DNA of 20,181 nt from JBEKYD01 sp049509915 (GCA_049509915.1 JBEKZL010000133.1:1-20181); one strand, 5' to 3'. Positions 1 through 8,379 are shown, counted from the first letter of the stretch. Numbers and translations are program-made. The notes: a model not told the origin generated them from the letters alone.

Positions 1-1898
1 AGGTCGCCCACGAAGGCGACTCCGCCGGCCGTCGAGAGCACCGCGGTGAGAAACGGTGCGCGCTGCTCGATGGACCAGTTTTCTTTCAAAGTGCGCACGT
101 CGTAGGCCGCCAGCTTGCCGATGTTGCCGTGGGTGTCGGGCATCTCGAGAAAGCGCCGGTCTCCGGCTCCGCCGCCCGAATTCTCCTTAAATTCCACCTT
201 TCGGCCGGACATCGACATGCAACTCTGGCTTAGCGGGACGATCAGTTGCGCGGTTTCGGGATGGTAGCTCATGGCCTGCCAGTTGTGGCCCCCCTCGGTG
301 CTGGGACAGATGTGAAACCACTGGCCGAGTTGTTGCTCCAGGATGTCACTGCGGTACGTTGGTTCTCCGGTTTTAGGGTCGATCCTGGTGAACAGGTTTT
401 GGTAGACCGTTTCCTTGTAGCCGAGAAACTGGCCCGTTTCGCGATCGATTTTCCACAAAATTCCGGGTTTGCCGACAGTGAACAGGAGCTTGCGCCCGTC
501 CAGATCCACCAGAACGCGTTCAAACACCTCGTCCATATCGAACGACTCGCCGGGCGCATGCTGGAAATACCACTTGAGGCGGCCGGTGTCGGCATCGAGC
601 GCGAGCGTAGAACTCGTGAACAGCGCCTTGTCGTCGGGCTTGGCGCCACGGCTGACGCGCAGCCAGGGTTTGGGCTGGGCTACCCCCCAATAAGTGACAT
701 TCAGGCCGGGATCGTAACTGCCGACGATCCACGTATCGCCGCCCGCGCGCAACAGATTGGGGAGCCGGCCCCAGGTGTCGCCGCCAGGCTGGCCGTCACG
801 CGCGACGGTGCTGAAACGCCAGACCACCTCGCCGGTGCGGGCGTCGTAGGCGCTGATATAGCAGTCCGCGCCGTAACGCCCGCAGCCCGTCATGCCTGTC
901 AGCACTTTGCCGTTGATGACAATGGCTCCGGAGGTGTTGCTGTATCCCTGCTTGCCATCCGCGATGGCCGTCTGCCAGACAATTCCGCCGGTACGGGCAT
1001 CGAGCGCGTACAGGCCGGCATCCGTGGTCGTAAGCAACAGCTTGTCATCGTAAATCGCCAGCGCGCGCGTGGCGCCGTAGGCGCGGGTGGATTCCGGCCC
1101 GATCCGATTTTCCCAGATCAGATCCCCGCTGCGGCCATTAATCGCCTGGAGCGTGTTGCTCGTGTTGGTGAGATAAATAATTCCGTCGTGGACGATGGGG
1201 GTGGGCTCATTGGCTCCGCCGTCGTTCATGGCCCAAACCCAGGCCAATTGCAAACGCGTCACATTTCCGGGAGTGATCTGGGCGAGCGGGCTGTAGCTCC
1301 AGGCCTGGTAATTGCCGCGGGCCATCAGCCAGTCGGCGGGGCTTGGATGGCGCAGCATCTCGTCCGTCACGGCGGCATAGTTCTTAACCTGGCCCGAGAC
1401 TGTGATGCCCTTGGGAGCGGAGGCAGCCGGCGCCATGGCCTGATCCAGATTGGCGGCTTTGGCAAGCGCTTCGCGTAGCGCCAGAGGCATTTGCCCGTTG
1501 GCCACCGAATCGATGCGCACCGGCGTCCCAACCGCGAGCGGACGGTCTCCGGCCGGCGCTCCGTTCGCCTGGAGTATGAAGCCTGCGATGCTCGCGTAAG
1601 TCTCCTCGCTCAGTCCTCCCCGATTCGAGGGCGGCATGGTCGCCTGGATGTAGCGGACCAGGTCGGCGGTAGTGCGCGATCCCCACGCATTTATGAAGTT
1701 GATGCCGGCCAGTTGCGGCGCCTCGTTCCGGCCGGTAAGGTCCGGGAGATGGCAGCTTGCGCAGTTGGTCTGATAGGCGGCCAGACCACCGGGCGCCTGG
1801 AATGCGGTGTTCGCCGCCGGAGCCTGGCCTCGTCCGGAGAAAGCACTCATCGCGGCGACGACGGCCATCGCCGGGAATCGCAGTGGGGAAAGGGACAT
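1..1898 (-). CDS. PQQ-dependent alcohol dehydrogenase with N-terminal cytochrome c domain (3' end outside window)
   Basis: This is a periplasmic quinohaemoprotein expected to oxidise an alcohol with PQQ and pass electrons to its own haem c. The reading frame is open from an ATG at 1898 to the window edge, giving about 632 residues. It begins with a short hydrophobic, signal-like segment (about residues 7-20). A haem-binding CASCH motif follows (Cys46, Cys49, His50), and Met88 in ATMPPSN is a plausible axial ligand. From about residue 135 it matches the methanol/ethanol dehydrogenase eight-bladed propeller: repeated A-x-D-x-x-T-G-x-x-x-W blade motifs, GGANEPTPIVHDG, and SYDPGLN carrying the likely catalytic Asp396. 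The vicinal Cys pair of methanol dehydrogenases is replaced by Cys339 and Cys346, six residues apart. The haem domain is N-terminal, whereas type II quinohaemoprotein alcohol dehydrogenases carry it at the C-terminus. Substrate cannot be told. It is divergent from the hydrolase at 2168. Confidence 0.9.
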   Translation of the reverse strand, partial: MSLSPLRFPAMAVVAAMSAFSGRGQAPAANTAFQAPGGLAAYQTNCASCHLPDLTGRNEAPQLAGINFINAWGSRTTADLVRYIQATMPPSNRGGLSEETYASIAGFILQANGAPAGDRPLAVGTPVRIDSVANGQMPLALREALAKAANLDQAMAPAASAPKGITVSGQVKNYAAVTDEMLRHPSPADWLMARGNYQAWSYSPLAQITPGNVTRLQLAWVWAMNDGGANEPTPIVHDGIIYLTNTSNTLQAINGRSGDLIWENRIGPESTRAYGATRALAIYDDKLLLTTTDAGLYALDARTGGIVWQTAIADGKQGYSNTSGAIVINGKVLTGMTGCGRYGADCYISAYDARTGEVVWRFSTVARDGQPGGDTWGRLPNLLRAGGDTWIVGSYDPGLNVTYWGVAQPKPWLRVSRGAKPDDKALFTSSTLALDADTGRLKWYFQHAPGESFDMDEVFERVLVDLDGRKLLFTVGKPGILWKIDRETGQFLGYKETVYQNLFTRIDPKTGEPTYRSDILEQQLGQWFHICPSTEGGHNWQAMSYHPETAQLIVPLSQSCMSMSGRKVEFKENSGGGAGDRRFLEMPDTHGNIGKLAAYDVRTLKENWSIEQRAPFLTAVLSTAGGVAFVGD

Positions 1899-1909
1899 TC
1901 CAGTTGGGC

Positions 1910-1936
1910 ATTCTATCGCAAAAGCCGGTGCATCAA
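1910..1936 (-). promoter_or_regulatory. Candidate sigma-70-like promoter for the PQQ dehydrogenase
   Basis: Read on the minus strand, a TTGATG hexamer (1931-1936) and a TAGAAT hexamer (1910-1915) are separated by 15 bases. The -10 differs from TATAAT at one position, but the -35 is weak and the spacing is short. The -10 ends 11 bases before the ATG at 1898, so the untranslated leader would be only about 5 bases. This is seen by eye only. Confidence 0.3.
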
Positions 1937-2024
1937 ACCGCGCCGCGACCGGTTATCGAGTAAACTGGCTTAGTCTGGGTATGCCGCTTTCGCTACGGAA
2001 TCGGTTTCGTAATGATGGTGACGC

Positions 2025-2095
2025 ATTCGGCAACCGCTCCCTTACCGTCGCGGCTCTGACCCGAACATTCGGTCCCGATGCCAGGGTTGCCGAAT
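2025..2095. repeat. 11-bp perfect inverted repeat in divergent intergenic region
   Basis: ATTCGGCAACC at 2025-2035 is matched exactly by its reverse complement GGTTGCCGAAT at 2085-2095, with 49 bases between. A third ATTCGG occurs at 2067-2072. The pair lies in the 269-base non-coding stretch between the divergent PQQ dehydrogenase and alpha/beta hydrolase. It could be two operator half-sites for a looping regulator or a stem in a hydrolase leader RNA. I see no other clear structure in this stretch and no convincing promoter for the hydrolase. Confidence 0.45.
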
Positions 2096-2167
2096 CTCCA
2101 GCCATGATTCCGGAGTTTTGTACCAGGCGGCAGATCCGGCCCGTACGAGACACTTGGAAAGAAAACT

Positions 2168-3508
2168 ATGGAAACGCCCAATCGAACAATTTCGCGCCGA
2201 ACCGCCGCTAAGAGCATTCTCACAGCGGGAGCGGCGGGGCTGGCCGGCGCCTCTTTGGCGGAAGCGTCCCAGTCGTACGCGGAGACCGCCCAGAAAGCGG
2301 CAGCGGACTCCGCTCCACCGCGGCAGTCTTCCAAGCCGGACGCGCCAATTGAGAATAAGATGTCATCTATGACGCCCAACATGCTCGGCGCGTACGGCGA
2401 ATGGGCCGCCCAGTCCCTGCCCGATCCCCCGCGCCTCTCCTTCCGGCAACCCATGTTCCGCGACCTGGACGCGTGGCGCGCCGTGGCGCGAGCGCGTTTC
2501 CTCGAAGCGCTGCATTCACCCGGCGGTGCCGCTACCCCTGTTGCCACGGTGCGGCAGCAGTTGGAGTTTGACGGCCTCTCCATCGAGCGCCTCGAGTGGC
2601 AGTTGCCCTTCGGCCCTCCCACCGAAGCGCTCCTTCTCAAGCCGGCCGGCGCCCGCGGCAAGCTGCCCGGCGTCGTTGGTCTGCACGACCATGGTGGCGA
2701 CAAGTACTTCGGCCTGCGAAAAATCACCCGCACCTCGAAGGATCCGCACCCCGTCATGCTGCGGCATCAGGAGCTTTACTACGGCGGCCTCGCCTGGGCC
2801 AACGAGCTAAGCCGCCGTGGCTACGTGGTACTGGTGCATGACACGTTCACCTTCGGCAGCCGCCGCATGCGCCTCGCCGATCTGCCCGCCAGTATCCGCG
2901 ACAATAAGGTGGAATCGAGTCCCGAGGCCGAAGAAGAGATCGAGCGCTACAACCATGTCGCTGCCAACCATGAGCACATCATCGCCAAGAGCCTGTTCTG
3001 CGCCGGCATGACCTGGCCGGGCGTCTTTGTCTTCGACGACCGTCGCGCTCTCGATTACCTCGCTTCCCGGCCCGAAGTGGATGCCACCCGAATCGGCTGC
3101 GCCGGCCTTTCCGGCGGCGGCCTGCGCACCGTCATGCTCGCCGGGGCGGACGAGCGCATCCGCTGCGCCTGCTGCGCCGGCATGATGACCACCTGGCGCG
3201 ATTATCTCCTGAACAAGTCCTACACCCACACCTGGATGTGCTATGTCCCTGGGCTACCGCTCGACCTCGACTACCCGGAAATCCTGGGACTCGCCGCGCC
3301 CAATCCTGTGCTGGTATTGAACAACCGGCAAGATCAGCTTTTCAGCATGCCCGAGATGGAAAGAGCCAGCGGCATTCTGACCGAGGTGTACCGTAAAGCC
3401 GGCGCGCCCGGCCGCTATCGCAGCATCTTTTTCGACGGCCCCCACAAGTTCGATCCCGACATGCAAAAAGAAGCCTTCGCCTGGTTCGACCGCTGGCTCA
3501 AGAGTTGA
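2168..3508 (+). CDS. Tat-type exported alpha/beta hydrolase (dienelactone hydrolase / acetyl xylan esterase-like)
   Basis: This is a 446-residue serine hydrolase of the alpha/beta fold. The N-terminus has a twin-arginine-like segment (SRRTAAK, residues 9-15) followed by an Ala/Gly-rich hydrophobic stretch, so export by Tat is likely. The hydrolase core starts near residue 150. The oxyanion-loop strand reads VVGLHDHGG (169-177). The nucleophile elbow GLSGGG places Ser315, NNRQDQ supplies Asp389 and DGPHKF supplies His426, which together make a complete Ser-Asp-His triad. The large insertion between the first strand and the elbow resembles bacterial acetyl xylan esterase-like and 'abhydrolase_7' proteins, so a carbohydrate ester or other ester is a reasonable substrate guess. 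The start is supported by GGAAAG at 2156-2161, six bases upstream of the ATG. It stands alone: it is divergent from the dehydrogenase and convergent with the methyltransferase. Confidence 0.85.
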   Translation: METPNRTISRRTAAKSILTAGAAGLAGASLAEASQSYAETAQKAAADSAPPRQSSKPDAPIENKMSSMTPNMLGAYGEWAAQSLPDPPRLSFRQPMFRDLDAWRAVARARFLEALHSPGGAATPVATVRQQLEFDGLSIERLEWQLPFGPPTEALLLKPAGARGKLPGVVGLHDHGGDKYFGLRKITRTSKDPHPVMLRHQELYYGGLAWANELSRRGYVVLVHDTFTFGSRRMRLADLPASIRDNKVESSPEAEEEIERYNHVAANHEHIIAKSLFCAGMTWPGVFVFDDRRALDYLASRPEVDATRIGCAGLSGGGLRTVMLAGADERIRCACCAGMMTTWRDYLLNKSYTHTWMCYVPGLPLDLDYPEILGLAAPNPVLVLNNRQDQLFSMPEMERASGILTEVYRKAGAPGRYRSIFFDGPHKFDPDMQKEAFAWFDRWLKS

Positions 3509-3527
3509 CCCGCTGGCAGGACACCGC

Positions 3528-3613
3528 GGGGCAGACCATCGTTGTTTGTGGTCTGCCTTACACCCTCGATCCGGTGACCGGGTGGCAGACCACCAAAAAC
3601 GATGGTCTGCCCC
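3528..3613. repeat. REP/BIME-like element: two facing hairpins in a 30-bp inverted repeat
   Basis: Arms at 3528-3557 and 3584-3613 are near-perfect reverse complements of each other over 30 bases (about three differences), with a 26-base spacer. Each arm is also a hairpin by itself, because GGCAGACC pairs with GGTCTGCC inside each one (9 bp in the right arm). The core octamer therefore appears four times. The spacer contains a smaller palindrome, CCGGTGACCGG. The element fills most of the 132 bases between the convergent hydrolase (ends 3508) and methyltransferase (ends 3641). It may act as a bidirectional terminator or be a dispersed REP-type repeat; no T-tract is present. Confidence 0.8.
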
Positions 3614-3640
3614 ACCGAGGCTGCGCTCCCGCGCCTTTCG

Positions 3641-4420
3641 TTAGCCCGGCTTGCGCGCCGCGAGCGCGATCCGGAGCCACTGGAAGCGGATGTCGCCGTC
3701 CGGCATTGGGGTGATGGCGAACGTTCGCACCGCCTCCGCCGGCGCTTCGAGGAACAGGCGGCGCACCTCGACGGCCGCTTCCCCGCCGCAACCGCCCTTT
3801 TCGAGCCACGCCCGCAGGGTGATCGGCACGGATTCCCGAACCTCATCCAGCGCCTCCAACGCGAACCCGGCGCCGGTAACGAAACCACGCCATTCCGAAG
3901 CCGTGTAGTTGCGAACGTGCGAGCCGTCCCGCAGAGCCTCGACGTGGTTGTGCCAGGCATCCACTTCCGGCGCGTTGTCCGGTTCGGCGGAATCGGCCAC
4001 CAACAGCCGCCCGCCCGGCCGCAGCACCCGGTACGCCTCCGCCACAAACTTCGCCGGCGAGAGAAAATGGTGTGCCGCCAGACGGCAAAGCAACCTGTCG
4101 AAGGTGTCTGCCGGGAAGGGAAGGGATTCGGCCGCCCCGCTCTCAAATACCAGGTTGGCCAGCCCGGCCGCCCGCGCGCGCTCCCGTGCCTTCCCCAGCA
4201 TGGCCGCGGAGACATCCAGGCCGGTCACCTCCGCAACCAGCGGCGCGAAGGCCACGGCCGTGAAGCCGGCGCCCGTGGCGACATCCAGCAACCTGTGCGA
4301 AGGCTCGCAATGCGCGTGTGCCATGAGCCACGCCAGCGATTCGCGGTTCCACTCATTCCACTCCGCGTTGTACTGCGGCGCCTGGCGATCGAACTGTTCC
4401 TGCGAGGTTCGTAAGGGCAT
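3641..4420 (-). CDS. Class I SAM-dependent methyltransferase (UbiE/YcgJ-like)
   Basis: This is a 259-residue soluble methyltransferase. Motif I is LLDVATGAGFTA (about residues 44-55), the Gly-rich SAM loop. GLDVSAAML follows as motif II, with the acidic residue that binds the ribose. SLPFPADTFDRLLCRLAAHHF is the typical post-I segment, and YRVLRPGGRLLVAD is motif III. This arrangement matches the Methyltransf_11 group, which includes UbiE-like and small-molecule methyltransferases. The acceptor cannot be read from the sequence. The substrate-facing region (about residues 165-215) is family-variable, and no quinone-biosynthesis gene is nearby. No strong Shine-Dalgarno precedes the ATG; an 11-bp palindrome (4427-4437) lies just upstream. 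It could be read with the upstream glycoside-hydrolase operon on the same strand, but the 94-base gap with a hairpin argues for its own promoter. Confidence 0.88.
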   Translation of the reverse strand: MPLRTSQEQFDRQAPQYNAEWNEWNRESLAWLMAHAHCEPSHRLLDVATGAGFTAVAFAPLVAEVTGLDVSAAMLGKARERARAAGLANLVFESGAAESLPFPADTFDRLLCRLAAHHFLSPAKFVAEAYRVLRPGGRLLVADSAEPDNAPEVDAWHNHVEALRDGSHVRNYTASEWRGFVTGAGFALEALDEVRESVPITLRAWLEKGGCGGEAAVEVRRLFLEAPAEAVRTFAITPMPDGDIRFQWLRIALAARKPG

Positions 4421-4426
4421 CTGCTA

Positions 4427-4437
4427 TCGATTATCGA
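4427..4437. promoter_or_regulatory. Short palindrome upstream of methyltransferase
   Basis: TCGAT-T-ATCGA is a perfect 11-base palindrome seven bases before the methyltransferase ATG. Its placement would suit a repressor site or a feature of the start region. Palindromes of this length arise by chance, so the call is weak. Confidence 0.2.
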
Positions 4438-4465
4438 ACGAAACCCGGGACTCTCGATTCGCTCC

Positions 4466-4487
4466 GGGCCGTCGGGCTCGACGCCCC
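4466..4487 (-). terminator. Candidate hairpin downstream of the glycoside hydrolase-like gene
   Basis: CGTCG (4470-4474) and CGACG (4479-4483) pair around a four-base loop. The stem is extended past one mismatch by GGG (4466-4468) with CCC (4485-4487). It sits 28 bases beyond the stop of the minus-strand gene ending at 4515. There is no T-run, so it may only stabilise the transcript end. A further match to the REP-like element, TTGGTGGTCTGC, lies at 4495-4506. Confidence 0.3.
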
Positions 4488-4514
4488 GCGTGACTTGGTG
4501 GTCTGCGGCTGGTA

Positions 4515-7040
4515 TCAGACGAGCGTGACGGTGTGCGGCTTTCGCTCGCCTTCCGGCGGAGAGACGAGCGCCGCCGCGCCCACCGAGGCGGAGACGAAAT
4601 ACTCCATCAGCGGCGCGGAGGTATCGAACGGTCCCAGCGTCGCCTGGTAGGTCCGCCGCCCCATCAGCTTCGCCGGTGTGACGGTCCACTCGGAGGTGCC
4701 CACGGCGCGGGTGTGGAGTTGCACCGAGTGTACCGGGGCCTGGCCCGTGGCCACGATCATGATGCGCGCCTTCTCGCCCTTGCCGAACATACTCGGCCGG
4801 GTTGGCAGGAACAGCCGTACGGGTGCGTTCGGGTCCGGCTCGATGAGTTCGGCAAACAAAGTCTCGGTTCCCGGCGGCAGTTCCCCCAAGTATTCCTGGA
4901 GCGATAGCCGCAGCCGGACCAGCGCCAGGCGGACGAACTTGTTCTGCATGGAGGACAGGGTGCCGAGGTCGTTGCGCGTCGCGACGACGCTTTGAACGTC
5001 CAGCATGGCCTCGCGCACCCTCGGCGCCAGCCGTACCCACATAGGGACGGCTTCGGCCGCGATCAGCTTCCGCGCGTCCTCCGTCTTGCCCGCTTTCTTC
5101 AGCTCTGCGGCTTTGTTCAGGACCTCCTGCAAGCGGTGCGCCCCAATCCAGGCATCCGTGTAAGGCACCAGAAACTCGATGTGCCGGGCCAGATACTCCA
5201 GCCGCTCCTTCTCTACCGGGCTTCGCGCCGCGTCCGCCAGGCTCCGTAGCGCCGTTGCCACCTGCTTCTGCGATTCCACAATGGCCGGGTCCGGTTCGTA
5301 CTCGTTCCAGAAAGTGAAGCCTTCGTTGTAATCGCCCGAGAACTCGTGCTGCACGACGTGGCCATCCTTGATCTCCCTGGTTCCGGTGCAAAGCAGCTTC
5401 TGGTCCTTGTCCATGTCCGTGAGCACGTTCGCCAACCGCGCGGCGCGCGCACCCGAGGCCTGCGCGCGCGCGTACGCTCTGAAATGCTCAGCCGGAGACA
5501 GGCGCTTGTCCCAACTGAAACGAGCCTGATAACCGGCTGTCGGATCCACCATCCGATGGCGCCAGTGAATGCCGATCATGCCCTGGCAGCCGTACTGCTC
5601 GGCCAGGTTCAGGTCGCGCTCGAAGCGATGGACATGAAACTGAGGCAGCCACATCGACGGATCGTCTTCCAGCCATGGGATCGGCCAGCGCTCGCGGCCT
5701 TCCAGTTTGCCGAAAATCTCGTCGACGGGATCCCACCCCAGCGTGTCGCTCAAGCAGGAGAACACCACGTCGAGCGGAAGTCTTTGGTGGAATTGCGGAA
5801 AGTCCCGCACCACGCCGCCCCAGCCGCCCAGCACCATGCGCTTCGAGGGCGCGTTGCGTTTCAGAAAGTCGTGGGCCTGGAGGAAAGGCGTTACCGAGAA
5901 CGGAATATCGGTTTTCCGGCCTTCCCAGTTCATCTGCTCGTCCTGCCATAGCCACACGTGGTCCACTTCCGGATAGGCTTCGAGCAGTTGTCCCAGCCGC
6001 GCCTCCAGCAGCTTTTTCGCCGTTACCGATTCGACGTCGAAACGTGGCGCGGCATCGTTCCGCTTGGGCATCTCTTTCGGCTTCACTTCGGGGGGAAGCG
6101 CTCGCCAGATTTCATCCGGAATCTGGTAGGGCTCAAACCCCACTCCCGTGCGCATCCCCAGGCGCTTCGCATATTGAAGCGCGTTGCGCAACAGGTATTG
6201 AGTCCGTTCCGCGGTTTCCCAAGGGTCCTTCGCCAGCCGTGTCGCGTCCGAGCCGAAGACCTCGCTGTCGTAAAACTGCGCGGCGCCCATGGCGAATCGC
6301 GAGGTGCGTTCCGGCAGATAGCCCCAGCGCTGGCTGCTGGAGTTATCCAGAAACGCCAGATGGCCCACGCCCGCGAACTCGAACGAGAGATACGATTCCG
6401 CCCACTGCTCCGGTCCCGTGTACACGTGCATCCCGAATGTGTTGAATCGCATCCGCAGCATGGATTCGAAGTAGGCGCGGAAGTCTTCTTCGTTGTACAC
6501 GCTGATGCAATTCAGGAAATCCGGCCAGGGCAGTAGCCCGCGCACCGCGAAACGCGGAGCCGAGGTCCACGGTTGGCCCACGGCGGGAACCGCCAGGTCT
6601 CGCGGGGCGTCGATCGGATAGTTGTCCCCGTCGATGCCGAAGTAGGCTCCCTGCCGCTCCAGGAATTCGAAGACGGCATACTGTAGCGCGGTTTCTCCAG
6701 CTCCGGTCAACACCAGTTGGTTCGATGCCGTCGCCAGGATGGAGTACGCCTCGGTGTGGCGGAACTGCTTCGGCTCGATCCGCATGGCGATTGTCAGGTC
6801 GCCGGCCGGCGAATGGCTCTCGATAGAATCGACCAGGCGGATCTGGTTCCCAATACCCAGCCGCGTCAACCCGCGCAGCAGTTCCCGGCTGGCAAGCCTC
6901 CGCCCAAAACTCGCGCCCGCGGGGGATTCAATCAGGATCCTGCGGCTGTTTTGACCTTCAAGCGCCCACACGGCCGCCGCGCCCCCAACCACAGAGTTCA
7001 CCAGGAAATCTCTTCTGCTGGAGTTCGACATGGAGATCAC
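4515..7040 (-). CDS. Tat-exported putative glycoside hydrolase (GH67/GH20-like N-terminal domain)
   Basis: This large (841-residue) exported protein probably acts on a polysaccharide or glycoside outside the cytoplasm. SSRRDFLVNSVVGG (residues 7-20) is a clear twin-arginine signal. Residues about 34-145 look like the mixed alpha/beta N-terminal domain that precedes catalytic barrels in GH67 alpha-glucuronidases and GH20 enzymes (TGAGETALQYAVFEFLERQGAYF). Residues about 160-540 look like a TIM barrel with many Trp and acidic residues. WLWQDEQMNWEG (363-374) is a possible catalytic or binding strand with Asp367 and Glu368. A helical region (about 590-720) and a C-terminal beta-sandwich-like domain follow. 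Translation probably begins at GTG 7040, because AGGAG lies five bases upstream; an in-frame ATG at 7031 is the alternative. The MFS gene ends 40 bases upstream, suggesting one operon. The exact family and substrate are not established. Confidence 0.65.
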   Translation of the reverse strand: MISMSNSSRRDFLVNSVVGGAAAVWALEGQNSRRILIESPAGASFGRRLASRELLRGLTRLGIGNQIRLVDSIESHSPAGDLTIAMRIEPKQFRHTEAYSILATASNQLVLTGAGETALQYAVFEFLERQGAYFGIDGDNYPIDAPRDLAVPAVGQPWTSAPRFAVRGLLPWPDFLNCISVYNEEDFRAYFESMLRMRFNTFGMHVYTGPEQWAESYLSFEFAGVGHLAFLDNSSSQRWGYLPERTSRFAMGAAQFYDSEVFGSDATRLAKDPWETAERTQYLLRNALQYAKRLGMRTGVGFEPYQIPDEIWRALPPEVKPKEMPKRNDAAPRFDVESVTAKKLLEARLGQLLEAYPEVDHVWLWQDEQMNWEGRKTDIPFSVTPFLQAHDFLKRNAPSKRMVLGGWGGVVRDFPQFHQRLPLDVVFSCLSDTLGWDPVDEIFGKLEGRERWPIPWLEDDPSMWLPQFHVHRFERDLNLAEQYGCQGMIGIHWRHRMVDPTAGYQARFSWDKRLSPAEHFRAYARAQASGARAARLANVLTDMDKDQKLLCTGTREIKDGHVVQHEFSGDYNEGFTFWNEYEPDPAIVESQKQVATALRSLADAARSPVEKERLEYLARHIEFLVPYTDAWIGAHRLQEVLNKAAELKKAGKTEDARKLIAAEAVPMWVRLAPRVREAMLDVQSVVATRNDLGTLSSMQNKFVRLALVRLRLSLQEYLGELPPGTETLFAELIEPDPNAPVRLFLPTRPSMFGKGEKARIMIVATGQAPVHSVQLHTRAVGTSEWTVTPAKLMGRRTYQATLGPFDTSAPLMEYFVSASVGAAALVSPPEGERKPHTVTLV

Positions 7041-7080
7041 TCTAACTCCTGGCCCGGCCCGGCGCTCGGGTCCCCGCAGC

Positions 7081-8379
7081 CTAATCGGGGCGTTTGCGGC
7101 TGACCATCAGGGCGACAACACCGGATAGAAACAACGCGGCGGCGATCGACCACAGACCTCCGGCGTAACTGCCGGTCCGGTTGCTGAGATAGCCGATGAT
7201 GTAGGGGCCGGCGAAACCGCCGAGGTTGCCGAGCGAACTGATCAGTCCGATGCCGGCGGCGGCGGCAGAGATACTCAGCACACTGCCCGGAATGGCCCAG
7301 AGCGGCGGATAAGCGGCCACAACTCCGGCGAGCGCGACGGAGAATGCGGCGACCGCCAGCGGCACGTTGATGTAGGCGATCGTGAATGCCAAAATGCCGA
7401 GCGCGATGCCGCCGAGGAAACGCGGGATCGCGGTGTGCCAGACGCGCTCGCCTGTTCGGTCCGAATGCCATCCGTTGGCGATCATGATGGGGATGGCGGC
7501 GATGGCGGGGATGGCGCAGATCCACGAGGTGGTTACGGCGTTGAAACCACCCACCTTCTGGATGATCTTGGGCAGCCAGAGGCTGAGGCCGTAGTTACCG
7601 GTGGTGCCGCCGAAGTAAGTCAGGCAGAGCAGAAGCACGTCTTTCTGGCGGATCGCTTTCAGAAAGGACAGCTTATCCACGGTGGCCTTTCTGGTTTGTT
7701 CGCTGGCGAGCTCATTGACCAGCCACGCCCGTTCGTCGTCGGCAAGCCAGTGGGCGTCGCGGGGGCGGTCGGTGAGGTAATACCAACTGATGAAGCCGCA
7801 GACGAGAGCGGGCAGACCTTCCAGGACGAAGAGCCAGCGCCAGCCGGAGAGCCCCTGCCAGTGGACCTTCATCAGCATCGCGGATAGGGGCGCGACCAGG
7901 ACCTGGGAAACCGGGATCGCGGCCATGAACATGGCGACGGCTTTGCCGCGGTCCCGGGCGACATACCAGATGTTCAGGTACGTGATCATGCCGGGGAAAA
8001 AAGCGGCTTCGGCGATGCCCAGCGTGAAGCGCATGATGTAGAACTGAGACTCGGCGTGAATCAGACCGGTCCCGGAAGCGACCAGCCCCCAGGTGAGGAG
8101 AGTCGCGGAAATGGCGCGGCGCGCGCTCCACCGCTGGACCAGCAAGGCACCCGGTATGCCGAGGATCGTGTAGCCGATGAAGAAGATGCCGGAGCCGAGG
8201 CCGAAGACCTTGTCGGAGAAGTGCAGTTCGCGGGTCATTTCGAGGCCCGCGAAGCCGATATTGATGCGGTCGATATAGGCGATCACGTAGAGGAGAAACA
8301 GATACGGCATGAGCCGGCGGGTAACATGGCTGCGCGCGCGGGCGCCGGGATTGGGAGGCGAGGGCAGGGTGACGGTCAT
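7081..8379 (-). CDS. MFS transporter, anion:cation symporter (ACS) family
   Basis: This is a 432-residue inner-membrane secondary transporter with about 12 hydrophobic segments. The first segment, YLFLLYVIAYIDRINIGFAG, is diagnostic of the ACS branch of the major facilitator superfamily, which includes tartrate, phthalate, hydroxyphenylacetate and hexuronate carriers. Further family features are the GYTILGIPGALL segment, RFTLGIAEAAFFPGM in helix 4 and a central cytoplasmic loop (about residues 200-240, DRPRDAHWLADDERAWL) dividing two six-helix halves. An organic acid anion is the likely cargo. With the exported carbohydrate-active protein 40 bases downstream, a uronic acid or oligosaccharide acid is a reasonable inference but not proven. 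The gene is divergent from higBA. A possible extended -10 (TGATACGCT) lies about 16 bases before the ATG. Confidence 0.9.
   Translation of the reverse strand: MTVTLPSPPNPGARARSHVTRRLMPYLFLLYVIAYIDRINIGFAGLEMTRELHFSDKVFGLGSGIFFIGYTILGIPGALLVQRWSARRAISATLLTWGLVASGTGLIHAESQFYIMRFTLGIAEAAFFPGMITYLNIWYVARDRGKAVAMFMAAIPVSQVLVAPLSAMLMKVHWQGLSGWRWLFVLEGLPALVCGFISWYYLTDRPRDAHWLADDERAWLVNELASEQTRKATVDKLSFLKAIRQKDVLLLCLTYFGGTTGNYGLSLWLPKIIQKVGGFNAVTTSWICAIPAIAAIPIMIANGWHSDRTGERVWHTAIPRFLGGIALGILAFTIAYINVPLAVAAFSVALAGVVAAYPPLWAIPGSVLSISAAAAGIGLISSLGNLGGFAGPYIIGYLSNRTGSYAGGLWSIAAALFLSGVVALMVSRKRPD

Noticed and set aside
246..1478. Long plus-strand open frame of 410 codons
   Set aside because: It lies opposite the PQQ dehydrogenase, whose frame carries the haem motif and propeller repeats. 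The plus-strand translation has no domain signal and reflects GC-rich antisense codon bias.
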